NCBI GenBank assembly: GCA_009929695.1
Contig: RZZW01000006.1
Location: forward strand, 1-64,000
Source: Clostridia bacterium
GTDB lineage: Bacteria > Bacillota > Clostridia > Oscillospirales > Ruminococcaceae
DNA length: 64,000 bases
Direction of reading: 5' to 3'
A program made the position numbers and the translations under genes. A model generated the notes under the pieces. That model was not told the origin of the DNA. It saw nothing but the letters and a program-made list of their open reading frames with translations, and ran no database searches. Positions 54,491-63,205 of this stretch are shown here, piece after piece (the first letter of the stretch is position 1; each line of letters opens with the position of its first letter).

Positions 54491-55855
54491 ATGCTAGAAA
54501 AGGACGAAACAGGCAAGAGCAAAACCATTGAATTATTATGCGAGGAATATCTCAAAAATAACTACATCGACCCCGAAATTTCGGAGAACCTCGGTGTAAA
54601 GCGCGGCTTGCGCAACAAAGACGGCACAGGTGTGCTTGCGGGGCTGACAAACGTCTGCGACGTTGTGGGCTATGAAATGCGGGACGGCGTGCGCGTTCCG
54701 TGCGACGGCTTGCTTATTTACCGTGGCATTGACGTGGTGAAAATCGTCGAGGAAGCCTATGCGCACGACCGCTTTATGTTCGAGGAGGTCATTTGGCTGC
54801 TTTTGTTCGGACGTTTGCCGAATGAGGAGCAGCTTGCGGGCTTTCGCACAGTGCTTGAGCAGTACCGCGAGCTGCCGAAGGATTTCGTTGAGGACATGAT
54901 ACTTAAAGCGCCGTCGCCAGATATCATGAACAAGATGGGTCGCGCCGTGCTCGCGCTTTATTCCTACGACGAAAACGCCGATAATTTGTCGCTGCAAAAC
55001 ATCATCCGCCAAAGCATCGAGCTTATTGCAGATTTGCCGACAATAATGGTGAGCGCATACCAGATAAAGCGCCGCGTGTACGACCGCCAAAGCATGTATT
55101 GGCATCTGCCCACGCCGGGCCTTAGCGTCGCCGAGCATATTTTGTCCACCTATCGCGCCGACCAAAAATATACGCGCGAGGAGGCAAAGCTGCTTGACAT
55201 CTGCCTTGTCCTTCACGCTGACCACGGCGGCGGAAACAACTCGACCTTCTCGTGCCGCGTGCTGTCGTCGACAGGCACAGACACCTACGCCGCAATATCC
55301 GCAGCCATCGGCAGCCTTAAAGGCCCAAAGCACGGCGGTGCAAACCACAAGGTCATGCAGCAGCTTAAAGAGCTTAAAGAGAACATAAAAAATTATAGTG
55401 ATGATGACGAAATTTACGCCTATCTTTGCAGCGTTTTGCGCAAAAAAGCAGGCGACCACAGCGGCCTGATTTACGGCATAGGCCATGCCGTTTACACAAA
55501 AAGCGACCCGCGCGCCGTCATACTGCGCAAAGCCGCACAAAATCTCGCGATTGAAAAAGGCTACGGCGATGAGTTTGGCTTGCTGTGTGCCGTCGAGCGC
55601 CTAGGCCCTGCCGCTATGAAGGAAATCAAGGGCACAAAGGACATATGCGCCAACGTCGACCTTTTCTCGGGTCTTGTCTACACAATGCTCGGGCTGTCGG
55701 AGGAATTGTTCACGCCGCTTTTTGCCATTGCGCGTATACCTGGCTGGTGCGCACACCGCGTTGAAGAGGTCATGTTCGCAAACCGCATCATGCGCCCCGC
55801 GTATAAATATCTCGGCGAAGATCAGGAATATATCAAAATCGAGGACAGAGAATGA
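54491..55855 (+). CDS. gltA: Citrate synthase
   Basis: This enzyme condenses oxaloacetate and acetyl-CoA to citrate, here probably to supply glutamate. The 454-residue product has the active-site segments HADHGGGNNSTFSCR, GPKHGGANHKVM, GIGHAVYTKSDPRA (catalytic His) and NVDLFSGLVYTMLG (catalytic Asp), then RIPGWCAHRVEE. The length is typical of the clostridial Si-type group. The ATG at 54491 follows AAAGGGG; the longer upstream frame is opposite spoIID and has no support. It overlaps the next membrane gene by four bases. Confidence 0.93.
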   Translation: MLEKDETGKSKTIELLCEEYLKNNYIDPEISENLGVKRGLRNKDGTGVLAGLTNVCDVVGYEMRDGVRVPCDGLLIYRGIDVVKIVEEAYAHDRFMFEEVIWLLLFGRLPNEEQLAGFRTVLEQYRELPKDFVEDMILKAPSPDIMNKMGRAVLALYSYDENADNLSLQNIIRQSIELIADLPTIMVSAYQIKRRVYDRQSMYWHLPTPGLSVAEHILSTYRADQKYTREEAKLLDICLVLHADHGGGNNSTFSCRVLSSTGTDTYAAISAAIGSLKGPKHGGANHKVMQQLKELKENIKNYSDDDEIYAYLCSVLRKKAGDHSGLIYGIGHAVYTKSDPRAVILRKAAQNLAIEKGYGDEFGLLCAVERLGPAAMKEIKGTKDICANVDLFSGLVYTMLGLSEELFTPLFAIARIPGWCAHRVEEVMFANRIMRPAYKYLGEDQEYIKIEDRE

Positions 55856-56676
55856 AAAAAACTCCATGCACCGTGTTTTTAGCCGCGGCAGTGCTGCTTG
55901 GGATAATTCGCACGGTAGATTTGTGCCTGTTCACAGAGGTTGGCACAGAGGGCTTTGTCAGCGTCGGCTCTGCGTGGCAGCGCTATGCTGTCATGGCGGT
56001 GTTTGCGCTTGCGCTGCTGTTTTACCCGAATAATAAAAATGATAAAAGCATCAAATCGACAAGCCTTGCCGCGCGCTCCGAGCTTGCGGTGGCAGGTGAT
56101 TTGGCGCTTATCTCGGGCGTTTTGGCGGCTGTGTATTCAGTCACGCAGCTTTTAACGCCGACGACGATGTTCGGCATGGAGCAGCTCGGCGCGGGGCTTA
56201 TGCTTTTCGCGTTTGCGCTTCGGTTTATATTAAGCCTCGGCTTGTTGGCGTTCGGCGCGTGGCTTTTGATGCTGTATAAGCACAAAGAGCCGCTTTCACC
56301 GCAGCGCGGCACAATGCGCACACTTGGCTTTTGCGGGGTGATGGGCTTTTTTGCGCTAACTATTTTGCGCTACGCCGAAATGCCCGCGTCTGTTCATCAT
56401 ATGCTCGCGATACTGCCGATATTCTCAGCGTTAAGCGCGCTTATATTCACAAGCAAGCTACTCGGAACTATCTGCGTCGACGGCACAGCTGCACACAGAC
56501 ACAGCCTTTGCACATCGGCAATTTTCGCGTTTTTCATGTGCACCTGCATAGGCTTGCCGCAAATGGTTTGGCAGGCTTTTCACCGCGAAATAACCCCCAT
56601 GAATATGTTCATATCCGCAGCACTAGGAATTTACGGCGTAGCAGCGGCGGGGATTGCTTATAAAAATGCAGAGTGA
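55852..56676 (+). CDS. Polytopic membrane protein of unknown function
   Basis: I do not recognise this 274-residue protein. It has about seven or eight hydrophobic helices (including 7-25, 47-62, 83-103, 113-140, 160-176, 190-208, 218-240 and 250-268) with few charged loops and no transporter or enzyme motif. It starts within the citrate synthase stop codon (ATGA), so it is likely co-translated, which may reflect expression rather than a shared function. Confidence 0.75.
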   Translation: MKKTPCTVFLAAAVLLGIIRTVDLCLFTEVGTEGFVSVGSAWQRYAVMAVFALALLFYPNNKNDKSIKSTSLAARSELAVAGDLALISGVLAAVYSVTQLLTPTTMFGMEQLGAGLMLFAFALRFILSLGLLAFGAWLLMLYKHKEPLSPQRGTMRTLGFCGVMGFFALTILRYAEMPASVHHMLAILPIFSALSALIFTSKLLGTICVDGTAAHRHSLCTSAIFAFFMCTCIGLPQMVWQAFHREITPMNMFISAALGIYGVAAAGIAYKNAE

Positions 56677-56742
56677 ATATTTCTTGCAGCTAAAACTTTA
56701 CAAAATCTTACCCTACAATTTGCATTAAATTCACAACGAATT

Positions 56743-56811
56743 GTAGGGGCGAGCTTCGCTCGTCCGTTTGCAACGCGCAAACTTATTCGGACGAGCGAAG
56801 CTCGCCCCTAC
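56743..56811. repeat. GTAGGG-family element, GGGCGAGCTTCGCTCG core
   Basis: This is the full version of the half elements at 19504, 22777, 29961, 48937 and 62991: GTAGGGGCGAGCTTCGCTCG on the left and its exact complement on the right. Confidence 0.85.
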
Positions 56812-56824
56812 AAAAAATATAAAT

Positions 56825-56862
56825 AAAGGTACATGCAAAACGAAAATTTTGCATGTACCTTT
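56825..56862. terminator. Bidirectional terminator
   Basis: A perfect 16-bp stem, AAAGGTACATGCAAAA with its complement, encloses a 6-base loop. It lies between the convergent membrane-protein and trkH genes. Confidence 0.88.
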
Positions 56863-56871
56863 TAAAATTAT

Positions 56872-58236
56872 TTATCCAACCGAAATATTCGCCTTTGGCA
56901 TTACGGCTCGGCCGTCGTTGTGGTCGCGGTTTAGCGAGAAGGAAATCGCCATCGTCACGGGCCCAACACGGCCTATGAGCATTGTCGCCATTGTCACGCA
57001 CAGCGCTATTGGCTTCATCACAGCCGTCGCGCCAACGCTTAATCCAACCGTGGCGAACGCCGACACCGCCTCAAACATGCTGTCCATTATATTCACGTCC
57101 GACGACGTAAATACGTTTATCGTCAGCGTTGAAATAACAACGGCGATAAGCGAAAGTATGCTCAGTGCAAGCGCTTTGTACACAACCTGTTTAGGTATTT
57201 TGTGCTTGAATATAGCCGCGTCCTCGCGCCCTCGCACAACACTTGCAACAACCATAAACAGCACCGCAAACGTAGTGACCTTTATGCCGCCGCCTGTGCC
57301 GCCAGGGGCCGCGCCTATAAACATGAGCAAAATCATCATAATTTTTGTCACAGGCTGGCACGCCGCGAGGTCAACAGAGTTAAACCCAGCTGTGCGCAAA
57401 GTGGCGGACTGAAACGCCGAGTTGCTGATTTTGTCAAGCACGTTCATGTTTCCAAGCGTCGCGGGGTTATTCCATTCGCAAACCGCAAAGCTCACAGTGC
57501 CAAATATAAGCAGCGCCGCAGTAAATATCAGCACAAGCCGCGTGTGGACGCGCAAATGCTTCGTCTTGTGAAACGCCGCGACGTCCTGCCAAACAAGAAA
57601 GCCAAGTCCGCCGCATATTATCAGCGCCGCGATGACGGCAAGCACATACGGCTCGTCAAAGCATGTTGTCAGGCTAGTATACGGAGCAATGCGCCCCATT
57701 ATGTCAAAGCCCGCGTTGCAAAAGGCGGAAACTGAGAGGAAAATCGACACCATGGTGCCGGTGTAAACGCCAAATTTCGGTATCATTGCGGGCAAAAGCA
57801 GCAGCATGCCGAGCAGCTCGCACGTGATGGCAACACGTATAACGGTGTGCAACAGCGTGCGCGCCTGACCCTTGTCCGATACGCTTATGCTCTCGCTCGC
57901 AAGCTGCAAGCTGCGAAAACCGAGCCTGCGGCCTATCAGCACGTTGAAAAACGTCGTCAAAGTCACAAGCCCAAGCCCGCCTATTTGTATAAGCATCAAT
58001 ATGACAGCCTGCCCAAACGGAGTAAACTGTGTGTATGTGTCAAAAACTATAAGCCCCGTCACGCATGTGGCGCTTGTGGCTGTAAAAAGCGCGCCCAAAA
58101 ATCCCGCCGATTGTCCGTCGCGCGACGATATAGGTAGCGTAAGCAGCAATGCGCCAAGCAATATTACCATCAAAAAGCTTCCGGCGATTATGCGCGTCGG
58201 TTTATAAGCTTTTCTGCTTTTTAACTCTTCACCCAT
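56872..58236 (-). CDS. trkH: TrkH/KtrB potassium uptake channel
   Basis: This 454-residue membrane subunit of a Ktr-type K+ uptake system contains four pore-loop repeats. Selectivity-filter-like segments include SATCVTGLIV, NAGFDIMG, GAAPGGTGGGIK (which also carries the intramembrane gating loop) and FATVGLSVG. The family needs a cytoplasmic regulatory partner (KtrA/TrkA), which is not in this window. The tail matches the family's short C-terminus, ending in SVG. Confidence 0.92.
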   Translation of the reverse strand: MGEELKSRKAYKPTRIIAGSFLMVILLGALLLTLPISSRDGQSAGFLGALFTATSATCVTGLIVFDTYTQFTPFGQAVILMLIQIGGLGLVTLTTFFNVLIGRRLGFRSLQLASESISVSDKGQARTLLHTVIRVAITCELLGMLLLLPAMIPKFGVYTGTMVSIFLSVSAFCNAGFDIMGRIAPYTSLTTCFDEPYVLAVIAALIICGGLGFLVWQDVAAFHKTKHLRVHTRLVLIFTAALLIFGTVSFAVCEWNNPATLGNMNVLDKISNSAFQSATLRTAGFNSVDLAACQPVTKIMMILLMFIGAAPGGTGGGIKVTTFAVLFMVVASVVRGREDAAIFKHKIPKQVVYKALALSILSLIAVVISTLTINVFTSSDVNIMDSMFEAVSAFATVGLSVGATAVMKPIALCVTMATMLIGRVGPVTMAISFSLNRDHNDGRAVMPKANISVG

Positions 58237-58321
58237 TTTGGAAATTCTCCTTACGATATGTCATGAACATATGCCATTATACCACGGTAAAAAATAAAAG
58301 CAACTTTATAAAATAATAAAT

Positions 58322-58394
58322 AAAAAAGAAGAAAGAAAAGCTGTGAAGTACAATAGACCGCCGCAGGTTTTTCTTTCTTCTTTCTTCTCTCTTA
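58322..58394. repeat. AAGAAAGAAG-family repeat, short copy
   Basis: AAAAAAGAAGAAAGAAAAG faces CTTTCTTCTTTCTTC with only a short interior (CCGCCGCAGG). It overlaps or abuts the 3' end of murC and lies before trkH. Confidence 0.7.
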
Positions 58395-59768
58395 TTTTTT
58401 GAAATGCAGCATTTTCTTGGCTGCCTTATATATGTCTCCGCAGCCGAGGGTTATCACAAGGTCGCCCTCCTCGGCGTTTTGCATAACGTGCTCGACAACC
58501 TCATCAAAGGTGTTGTACCACACGCTGTCAGGTATTTTTGCCGCCAAATCTTTTGTGCGCACGGTGTAGTCCTCGGCGCGTTCACGGCTGCCCATTATTT
58601 CTGTCAAAACCACATTGTCGGCAATTTGCAGCACTCGCGCAAAATCGTCCATAAGCATCTGCGTGCGCGAATAGGTGAACGGCTGATGCACAGCCCACAC
58701 GTGCTTATACTGCATTTCCTTTGCCGCCGTCAGCGTGGCCTCAAGCTCGGCGGGGTGATGCGCGTAGTCGTCCGCGATTGTCACACCGTTCACTTCACCG
58801 AGAAACTCAAAGCGCCGCCCCGCGCCCTTAAAAGCCTCAAGCCCCGCCTTGCACTCCTCGGGTGTGCAGCCGACAAGCGACGCCGCCGCAAATGCCGCCA
58901 CAGCGTTGTAAACATTGTGCTCGCCCGGCACGTTAAGCTCAATATATGCCTTTTTGTGACCCATCACCTCAACGTCAAACGCAAAGAAGGACGGTCTGTA
59001 CTCCTTGACGTTCACCGCGCGGTAATCAGCGGGCGATTTAATGCCAAACGTGCACACATGGCGGTCGATGTCGCCGATGACCTGTACTGTGTTTTTGTCG
59101 TCGATATTCGCAATTATGGTGTTTTGCGTCAAAAGGCAGAAGCGGCGGAACGACTCTTTAAGGTTATCCATCGTCTTGAAAAATTCAAGATGATCCGCGT
59201 CGATATTAAGCAAAACAGAAATGTACGGCACAAGCTGCAAAAATGTGTTGTGATACTCGCACGCCTCGACAATTATCTCGCGCCCCGCGCCGTATTTGCC
59301 GTAGGAGTCGATATACGGCAGCTTGCCGCCGATGATAGCCGAGCAGTCCTTGCCCGCCATGAGCACAGTTTGCGCTATCATCGAGGTTGTCGTCGTCTTG
59401 CCGTGCGTGCCGGAAACGCAGATTGGGTGCGGATACGTGTTCGTCACATAGCCGAGCATGATGCTGCGCTCAACGCAGGGTATGCCTAGCTTTTTCGCCT
59501 CCTCAACCTCGGGGTTGCCGTTCATTATGGCGGCGGTGTACACAACAAGCTGTGCGCCGTGCACATTTTCCGCCTTGTGCTCAAGCGTCACCTTTATGCC
59601 AAGCTTGCGCTCGCGGTCGATAATATCGCCCTCGTTTACATCAGAGCCTGTTATTTCATACCCGACCTCGTGCAAAATCTGAACAAGCGGAAACATGCCG
59701 CTTCCGCCTATACCTATAAAATGTATGCTCGTCACTCCGTCGAGCAGAGTGCTGTCAAAACCATTCAT
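58392..59768 (-). CDS. murC: UDP-N-acetylmuramate--L-alanine ligase
   Basis: MurC adds L-alanine to UDP-MurNAc, the first amino acid of the peptidoglycan stem. The 458-residue product has the Mur N-terminal Rossmann motif IHFIGIGGSGMFPLVQIL, the ATP-binding VSGTHGKTTTTSMIA, central-domain EACEYHNTFL, and DDYAHHPAELEATLTAAKEM. The ATG at 59768 is behind AAGGAG; an upstream in-frame extension lacks conservation. It is not in a dcw cluster but stands alone, as in many Firmicutes. Confidence 0.95.
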   Translation of the reverse strand: MNGFDSTLLDGVTSIHFIGIGGSGMFPLVQILHEVGYEITGSDVNEGDIIDRERKLGIKVTLEHKAENVHGAQLVVYTAAIMNGNPEVEEAKKLGIPCVERSIMLGYVTNTYPHPICVSGTHGKTTTTSMIAQTVLMAGKDCSAIIGGKLPYIDSYGKYGAGREIIVEACEYHNTFLQLVPYISVLLNIDADHLEFFKTMDNLKESFRRFCLLTQNTIIANIDDKNTVQVIGDIDRHVCTFGIKSPADYRAVNVKEYRPSFFAFDVEVMGHKKAYIELNVPGEHNVYNAVAAFAAASLVGCTPEECKAGLEAFKGAGRRFEFLGEVNGVTIADDYAHHPAELEATLTAAKEMQYKHVWAVHQPFTYSRTQMLMDDFARVLQIADNVVLTEIMGSRERAEDYTVRTKDLAAKIPDSVWYNTFDEVVEHVMQNAEEGDLVITLGCGDIYKAAKKMLHFKK

Positions 59769-59905
59769 ATAAAAGTCTCCTTTATGCCAAAAATGATGTT
59801 CAAAAATATTATAGCTCTTTTTATTCATAAAATAAACATTTTTGCCTATTTTTTGGTATAATAAACTAAAAGCATTAGTAAAAGCTGTGAAAGGGGGCAA
59901 AAGTA

Positions 59906-60748
59906 ATGGTGCTCACAAGAGAAATTGACCTCATAATCGAAAGCGCGGGCTTAAATATCCGCGACACCGGCAGCGGCTATGTCCTCGGCGCAAAGCAAGA
60001 CCCAAACGCGCTTTTCGCCGCCGCCCCGCTTCGCATACTTGCGCTCTACTCAATCGCCGCTATGCTCGGCGCGGAGGTGAGCATAAATGTGCTCGACGCC
60101 GCAAACGCAAACGCGCACGGCATATCAAAGCTTGCGCCCGAAAAGGTTTTCGCCGCCGTCGACGGAATTTTGCTCTCGCAACACCCTGAAACGCTCGCCC
60201 CGCTCATAGCGTCGGGCGGGCTTGAGGCATTTGGCATAAAGGAGATTCGGGGCTGTTTAAGCGCTTTGAATGATGTCCCCGCAAGGCAGGTCACGCGGTG
60301 GTGGGCGCTCGCGCATATTTGCAAGGCAAAATGCAATACGATTTGCAAAACGCTTAACACGCCGCCCACGCTCACGACGGGCTTAACGGTCTACGAAAAA
60401 CTGTGGCACACCGCGCCGCCAAAAGCAACGCGCGACTTAAAGCTTCTGCTTGCGCCACTGCCGAGATTCGATTTCGGCGCAGCCGCAGATACATTCGCCG
60501 TTTTCGACAGTCGTTGGCAGGGCGGGGGAGCGCTTTATGCGCAGCTTGAGGCGTCAGGCGAGCCGTATCGAATGAAGCAGCTCGCCGTCACCGCGCCCGA
60601 GCTTTTGCAGATAGGCATTCCGCGCCGCAAAATCGCGGGCGTTATGCCAAAGCTTTTAACGGCGGTGTGCAAAGCACCGACAGTCAACACATATCCGGCG
60701 CTTTGCGCGCTTGCAAAAACACTTACAAGGAGCAGCTTATGCTTATGA
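59906..60748 (+). CDS. CCA-adding-enzyme-like protein lacking the catalytic head
   Basis: The 280-residue product resembles only the helical neck/body/tail of tRNA nucleotidyltransferases. LRILALYSIAAMLGAEVSIN corresponds to the LRMLRAxRFAAQLGF helix, ANAHGISKLAPEKVFAAVDG to NAHLLKxISxERIRDEL, ILLSQHPETLAPLIASGG to the following helix, and LAVTAPELLQIGIPRRKIAG plus the last 35 residues to the LAVNGxDLxxLGIPPGxxIG tail. The N-terminal GG/DxD nucleotidyltransferase domain is absent, and only 137 bases of intergenic DNA precede the start, with no remnant of it. AAAGGGGG precedes the ATG. Function unknown; a tRNA-binding or regulatory paralogue is possible. Confidence 0.7.
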   Translation: MVLTREIDLIIESAGLNIRDTGSGYVLGAKQDPNALFAAAPLRILALYSIAAMLGAEVSINVLDAANANAHGISKLAPEKVFAAVDGILLSQHPETLAPLIASGGLEAFGIKEIRGCLSALNDVPARQVTRWWALAHICKAKCNTICKTLNTPPTLTTGLTVYEKLWHTAPPKATRDLKLLLAPLPRFDFGAAADTFAVFDSRWQGGGALYAQLEASGEPYRMKQLAVTAPELLQIGIPRRKIAGVMPKLLTAVCKAPTVNTYPALCALAKTLTRSSLCL

Positions 60749-61536
60749 ACAACATAAAAGCGGCGGTTTTTGACATCGACGGCACACTTTTGCCGCACGG
60801 AGAAGCCGCGCCGTCGCAAAAAACCTTTGCCGCGATAGACGCTTTGCGCAAAAAGGGGATAAAGGTCATCATCGCAACAGGCCGCGCGCAGCCGTCGGGC
60901 GAGTTAGCACTGGGCGGAATGAAGGCCGATTACTACCTTTATAATAACGGCGCGCTTGTGCTTGACGAAAACCGAAAGCCGATTTTTGAGAGCCGCATGA
61001 CGCCCGAAGAGATGTACGCCCTCGTCGATTTTTGCGAGGACTACGCCCTGCCGCTCAATTTTGCGTTTTCCGACGCGACGTATGTCTATGAGGATTACGA
61101 CCGTTTTCGCGCAATGTACGGCCCTTATTCAAGCGTCAGCCTTTTGCGCAACGGAGAAGATCAAGTGCGTCACCTTATCAGTATGCCATTTTCAGCGTGC
61201 GCGATACTTCCGGCAGATAAAATAAAGGAATTTGAACAAAAATACGGCTACCTCGGCCTGCGCTTCGTCAGCTTTCACGGCAACAACTGTGACATAATGC
61301 GCGTCGGCGTAAACAAAGCCGCAAGCCTAAAGCAGCTTTTGAAAATCATCGGCATAGAAAAAGAAAACGTCGCGGCATTCGGCGACGGCAGCAACGACAT
61401 AGAGCTTTTGTCGATGTCAGGCGTGTCAATCGCAATGGAAAACGGCACTGACGTGCTAAAAAAATCCGCCGACATCATAGCCCCACCCTGCGACGAGGAC
61501 GGCGCAGCACAGATTATTGAAAAATATTTTTTATAA
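60739..61536 (+). CDS. HAD superfamily Cof-type phosphatase
   Basis: This 265-residue HAD-IIB hydrolase has motif I FDIDGTLLPHG (nucleophile and acid Asp), motif II IIATGRAQPSG, and motifs III/IV in KAASLKQLL and AAFGDGSNDIELLSMSG. The cap domain lies between (about 85-185). Cof-type enzymes dephosphorylate sugar phosphates, flavins or cofactor precursors; the substrate here is unknown. The ATG at 60739 follows AAGGAG and overlaps the preceding gene by ten bases. Confidence 0.9.
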   Translation: MLMNNIKAAVFDIDGTLLPHGEAAPSQKTFAAIDALRKKGIKVIIATGRAQPSGELALGGMKADYYLYNNGALVLDENRKPIFESRMTPEEMYALVDFCEDYALPLNFAFSDATYVYEDYDRFRAMYGPYSSVSLLRNGEDQVRHLISMPFSACAILPADKIKEFEQKYGYLGLRFVSFHGNNCDIMRVGVNKAASLKQLLKIIGIEKENVAAFGDGSNDIELLSMSGVSIAMENGTDVLKKSADIIAPPCDEDGAAQIIEKYFL

Positions 61537-61572
61537 AAATTGTCAGTCCCAGCACACATTTGTAAAGTGCAC

Positions 61573-61712
61573 CGTAGGGAGCGACGCCCTCGTCGCTCCG
61601 CTAGGTTTCCACGCAAATTTGAAATGTACATTGTAGGGGCGCGCATTGCGCGTCCGTTTATTCATGTGAATTTACAACGTGCATTGTAGGGGACGGCGTC
61701 CTCGACATCCCG
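61573..61712. repeat. Three GTAGGG-family half elements in a row
   Basis: Three different palindromic halves lie in the same direction: GTAGGGAGCGACGCCCTCGT (61573), GTAGGGGCGCGCATTGCGCG (61633) and GTAGGGGACGGCGTCCTCGA (61686). They are spaced 60 and 53 bases apart, so this is a tandem of mixed cores. Confidence 0.75.
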
Positions 61713-61756
61713 CGGCGGGTTACATAATTTTACAATAATATACGGAGGGTATAGCC

Positions 61757-62242
61757 GTGCCTTTTGAACCTGTCTATAACGAAAATTCAAAAATTCTCAT
61801 TGTCGGCACGTGGCCAAGCCCTCTGAGCCGTGCAAACGGGTTTTATTACGGAAACCCGCAAAATCGCTTTTGGGGCTTGCTCGCAAGGCTTTTCAATGCC
61901 GAAACTCCGACGACGATTGACGAAAAAAAGCAGCTCATTTTGTCAAACGGCTTGGCACTTTGGGACACCTTGCAGTCGTGCGAAATACGCGGCGCGTCCG
62001 ACGCAAGCATTTGCAACGAGGTGCCGTCCGATATAGCGGGGCTTTGCCGCAAAGCGCCTATACAGCGCGTATTATGCAACGGCGCAAAGGCGTATCAACT
62101 GTATACAAAATTTCAAAAAGGCTGCCCGCCCGCCGTCAAGCTGCCGAGCACAAGCCCCGCAAACGCCGCATGCAACAAGGATATGTTGTACGAGCAGTGG
62201 CACAAAGAATTATACAAAGAGGAATATTTCGATGAAAAATAA
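61757..62242 (+). CDS. DNA-deoxyinosine glycosylase-like protein
   Basis: This 161-residue member of the uracil-DNA glycosylase superfamily, close to the hypoxanthine-DNA glycosylase group, shows ILIVGTWPSPLSRANGFYYG (motif 1 GxxPS; Asn/Tyr near the base pocket), NPQNRFWGLLARLF and the C-terminal LPSTSPANA, equivalent to the His/Ser motif of the family. It probably removes deaminated bases such as hypoxanthine. The start is GTG at 61757 behind GGAGGG. It overlaps aroK by 11 bases. Confidence 0.85.
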   Translation: MPFEPVYNENSKILIVGTWPSPLSRANGFYYGNPQNRFWGLLARLFNAETPTTIDEKKQLILSNGLALWDTLQSCEIRGASDASICNEVPSDIAGLCRKAPIQRVLCNGAKAYQLYTKFQKGCPPAVKLPSTSPANAACNKDMLYEQWHKELYKEEYFDEK

Positions 62243-62738
62243 CATAGCGATAATCGGCTTTATGGGCACAGGCAAAAGCACCGTCTCTCGCGCTTTGCAT
62301 GAAGCTCTCGATATGAAAGAAATCGACATGGACGCAATAATCGCAGCCGAGCAGGGAATGCCGATAAGTAAAATGTTTGAAAAATACGGCGAGGAGCACT
62401 TTCGCAAAATTGAAACACAGCTTTTGCAGCGCCTTTCAAGCAGCGAAAACAGCATAATTTCCTGCGGCGGCGGCACTGTCACACGCGCCGAAAACGTGCG
62501 CATTTTAAAAAGCTACGCTCGCATAATTTTGCTCACCGCAACGCCCGAAACAGTGTATTCTCGTGTCAAAAATTCCACCGCCCGCCCCGTTTTAAACGGC
62601 AACATGACAGTGGAATACATACAAAGCCTGATGCAAAAACGCGCCGAAGCCTACTGCCAAGCCGCCGATATCACAGTGTCAACCGACGGCAAAACGGTAA
62701 ATCAAATTTGCGAAGAAATAAAGGCGGCGTTAAAATGA
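62232..62738 (+). CDS. aroK: Shikimate kinase
   Basis: This enzyme phosphorylates shikimate in aromatic amino acid synthesis. The 168-residue product has the P-loop GFMGTGKSTVSR at 9-20, EIDMDAIIAAEQGMPISKMF (substrate Asp), FRKIETQLL (Arg-Glu) and CGGGTVTRAEN (GGG motif), plus ARPVL in the lid. It starts inside the preceding gene and overlaps the next by four bases. No other aro genes are nearby. Confidence 0.93.
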   Translation: MKNNIAIIGFMGTGKSTVSRALHEALDMKEIDMDAIIAAEQGMPISKMFEKYGEEHFRKIETQLLQRLSSSENSIISCGGGTVTRAENVRILKSYARIILLTATPETVYSRVKNSTARPVLNGNMTVEYIQSLMQKRAEAYCQAADITVSTDGKTVNQICEEIKAALK

Positions 62739-62974
62739 ATAGCGAATTAATCACAAATATAGCCAAGCTGCACACAACCGAGCTTGGCGAATTTCGCATA
62801 AAAAGAAACCTAAATTTAGACGTAGCCGATGTAGTATCATGGTGCAAAGCCCAAATCGAAGCAAATGCCGAAAATATAATAAGGCAAGGCAAAAACTTCT
62901 ACATCAAAACCCCCACCGCCACCATAACCGTAAACGCATACAGCTACACAATCATCACGGCGCATAAATTATAA
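62735..62974 (+). CDS. DUF3781 protein
   Basis: This 79-residue protein begins NSELITNIAKLHTTELGEFR and ends YSYTIITAHKL. The pattern (an LHTTELG...RIKRNL motif, then DVVSWCKAQIE, NIIRQGKNFYI and a beta-rich end) matches DUF3781, a small family of unknown function in Firmicutes. The ATG overlaps the aroK stop (ATGA). Confidence 0.75.
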   Translation: MNSELITNIAKLHTTELGEFRIKRNLNLDVADVVSWCKAQIEANAENIIRQGKNFYIKTPTATITVNAYSYTIITAHKL

Positions 62975-62990
62975 ATTTGCTAATCTTTAC

Positions 62991-63013
62991 GGACGAGCGA
63001 AGCTCGCCCCTAC
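62991..63013. repeat. GTAGGG-family half element
   Basis: GGACGAGCGAAGCTCGCCCC followed by TAC is a right half unit with the GCGAGC core. Confidence 0.7.
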
Positions 63014-63097
63014 AAAACGCTGACCGTAGGGCAATGAGCGCTTACTTCTGCTGCGTGCGTCAGCGGGACTTATTTGCTCATTTATAAAATTCACATT

Positions 63098-63174
63098 GTA
63101 GGGAACGCATTGTATGCGTTCCGAAGCCGACGGTTTGCGCAAAGCTAACGGAACGCATACAATGCGTTCCCTAC
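63098..63174. repeat. GTAGGG-family element, AACGCATTGTATGCGTT core
   Basis: Full element: GTAGGGAACGCATTGTATGC on the left and its exact complement GCATACAATGCGTTCCCTAC on the right, with a spacer of about 27 bases. This core is unique in the window. Confidence 0.85.
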
Positions 63175-63205
63175 TGGGTCACAAGTAACAGGCGGTTTAC
63201 CGCAA

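Noticed and set aside
54536-55540. Minus-strand frame of 334 codons opposite citrate synthase
   Set aside because: Cys/His/Val-rich translation typical of antisense reading; citrate synthase motifs on the other strand are intact.
58404-59489. Plus-strand frame of 361 codons opposite murC
   Set aside because: Shadow of murC; no start signals or recognisable domain.
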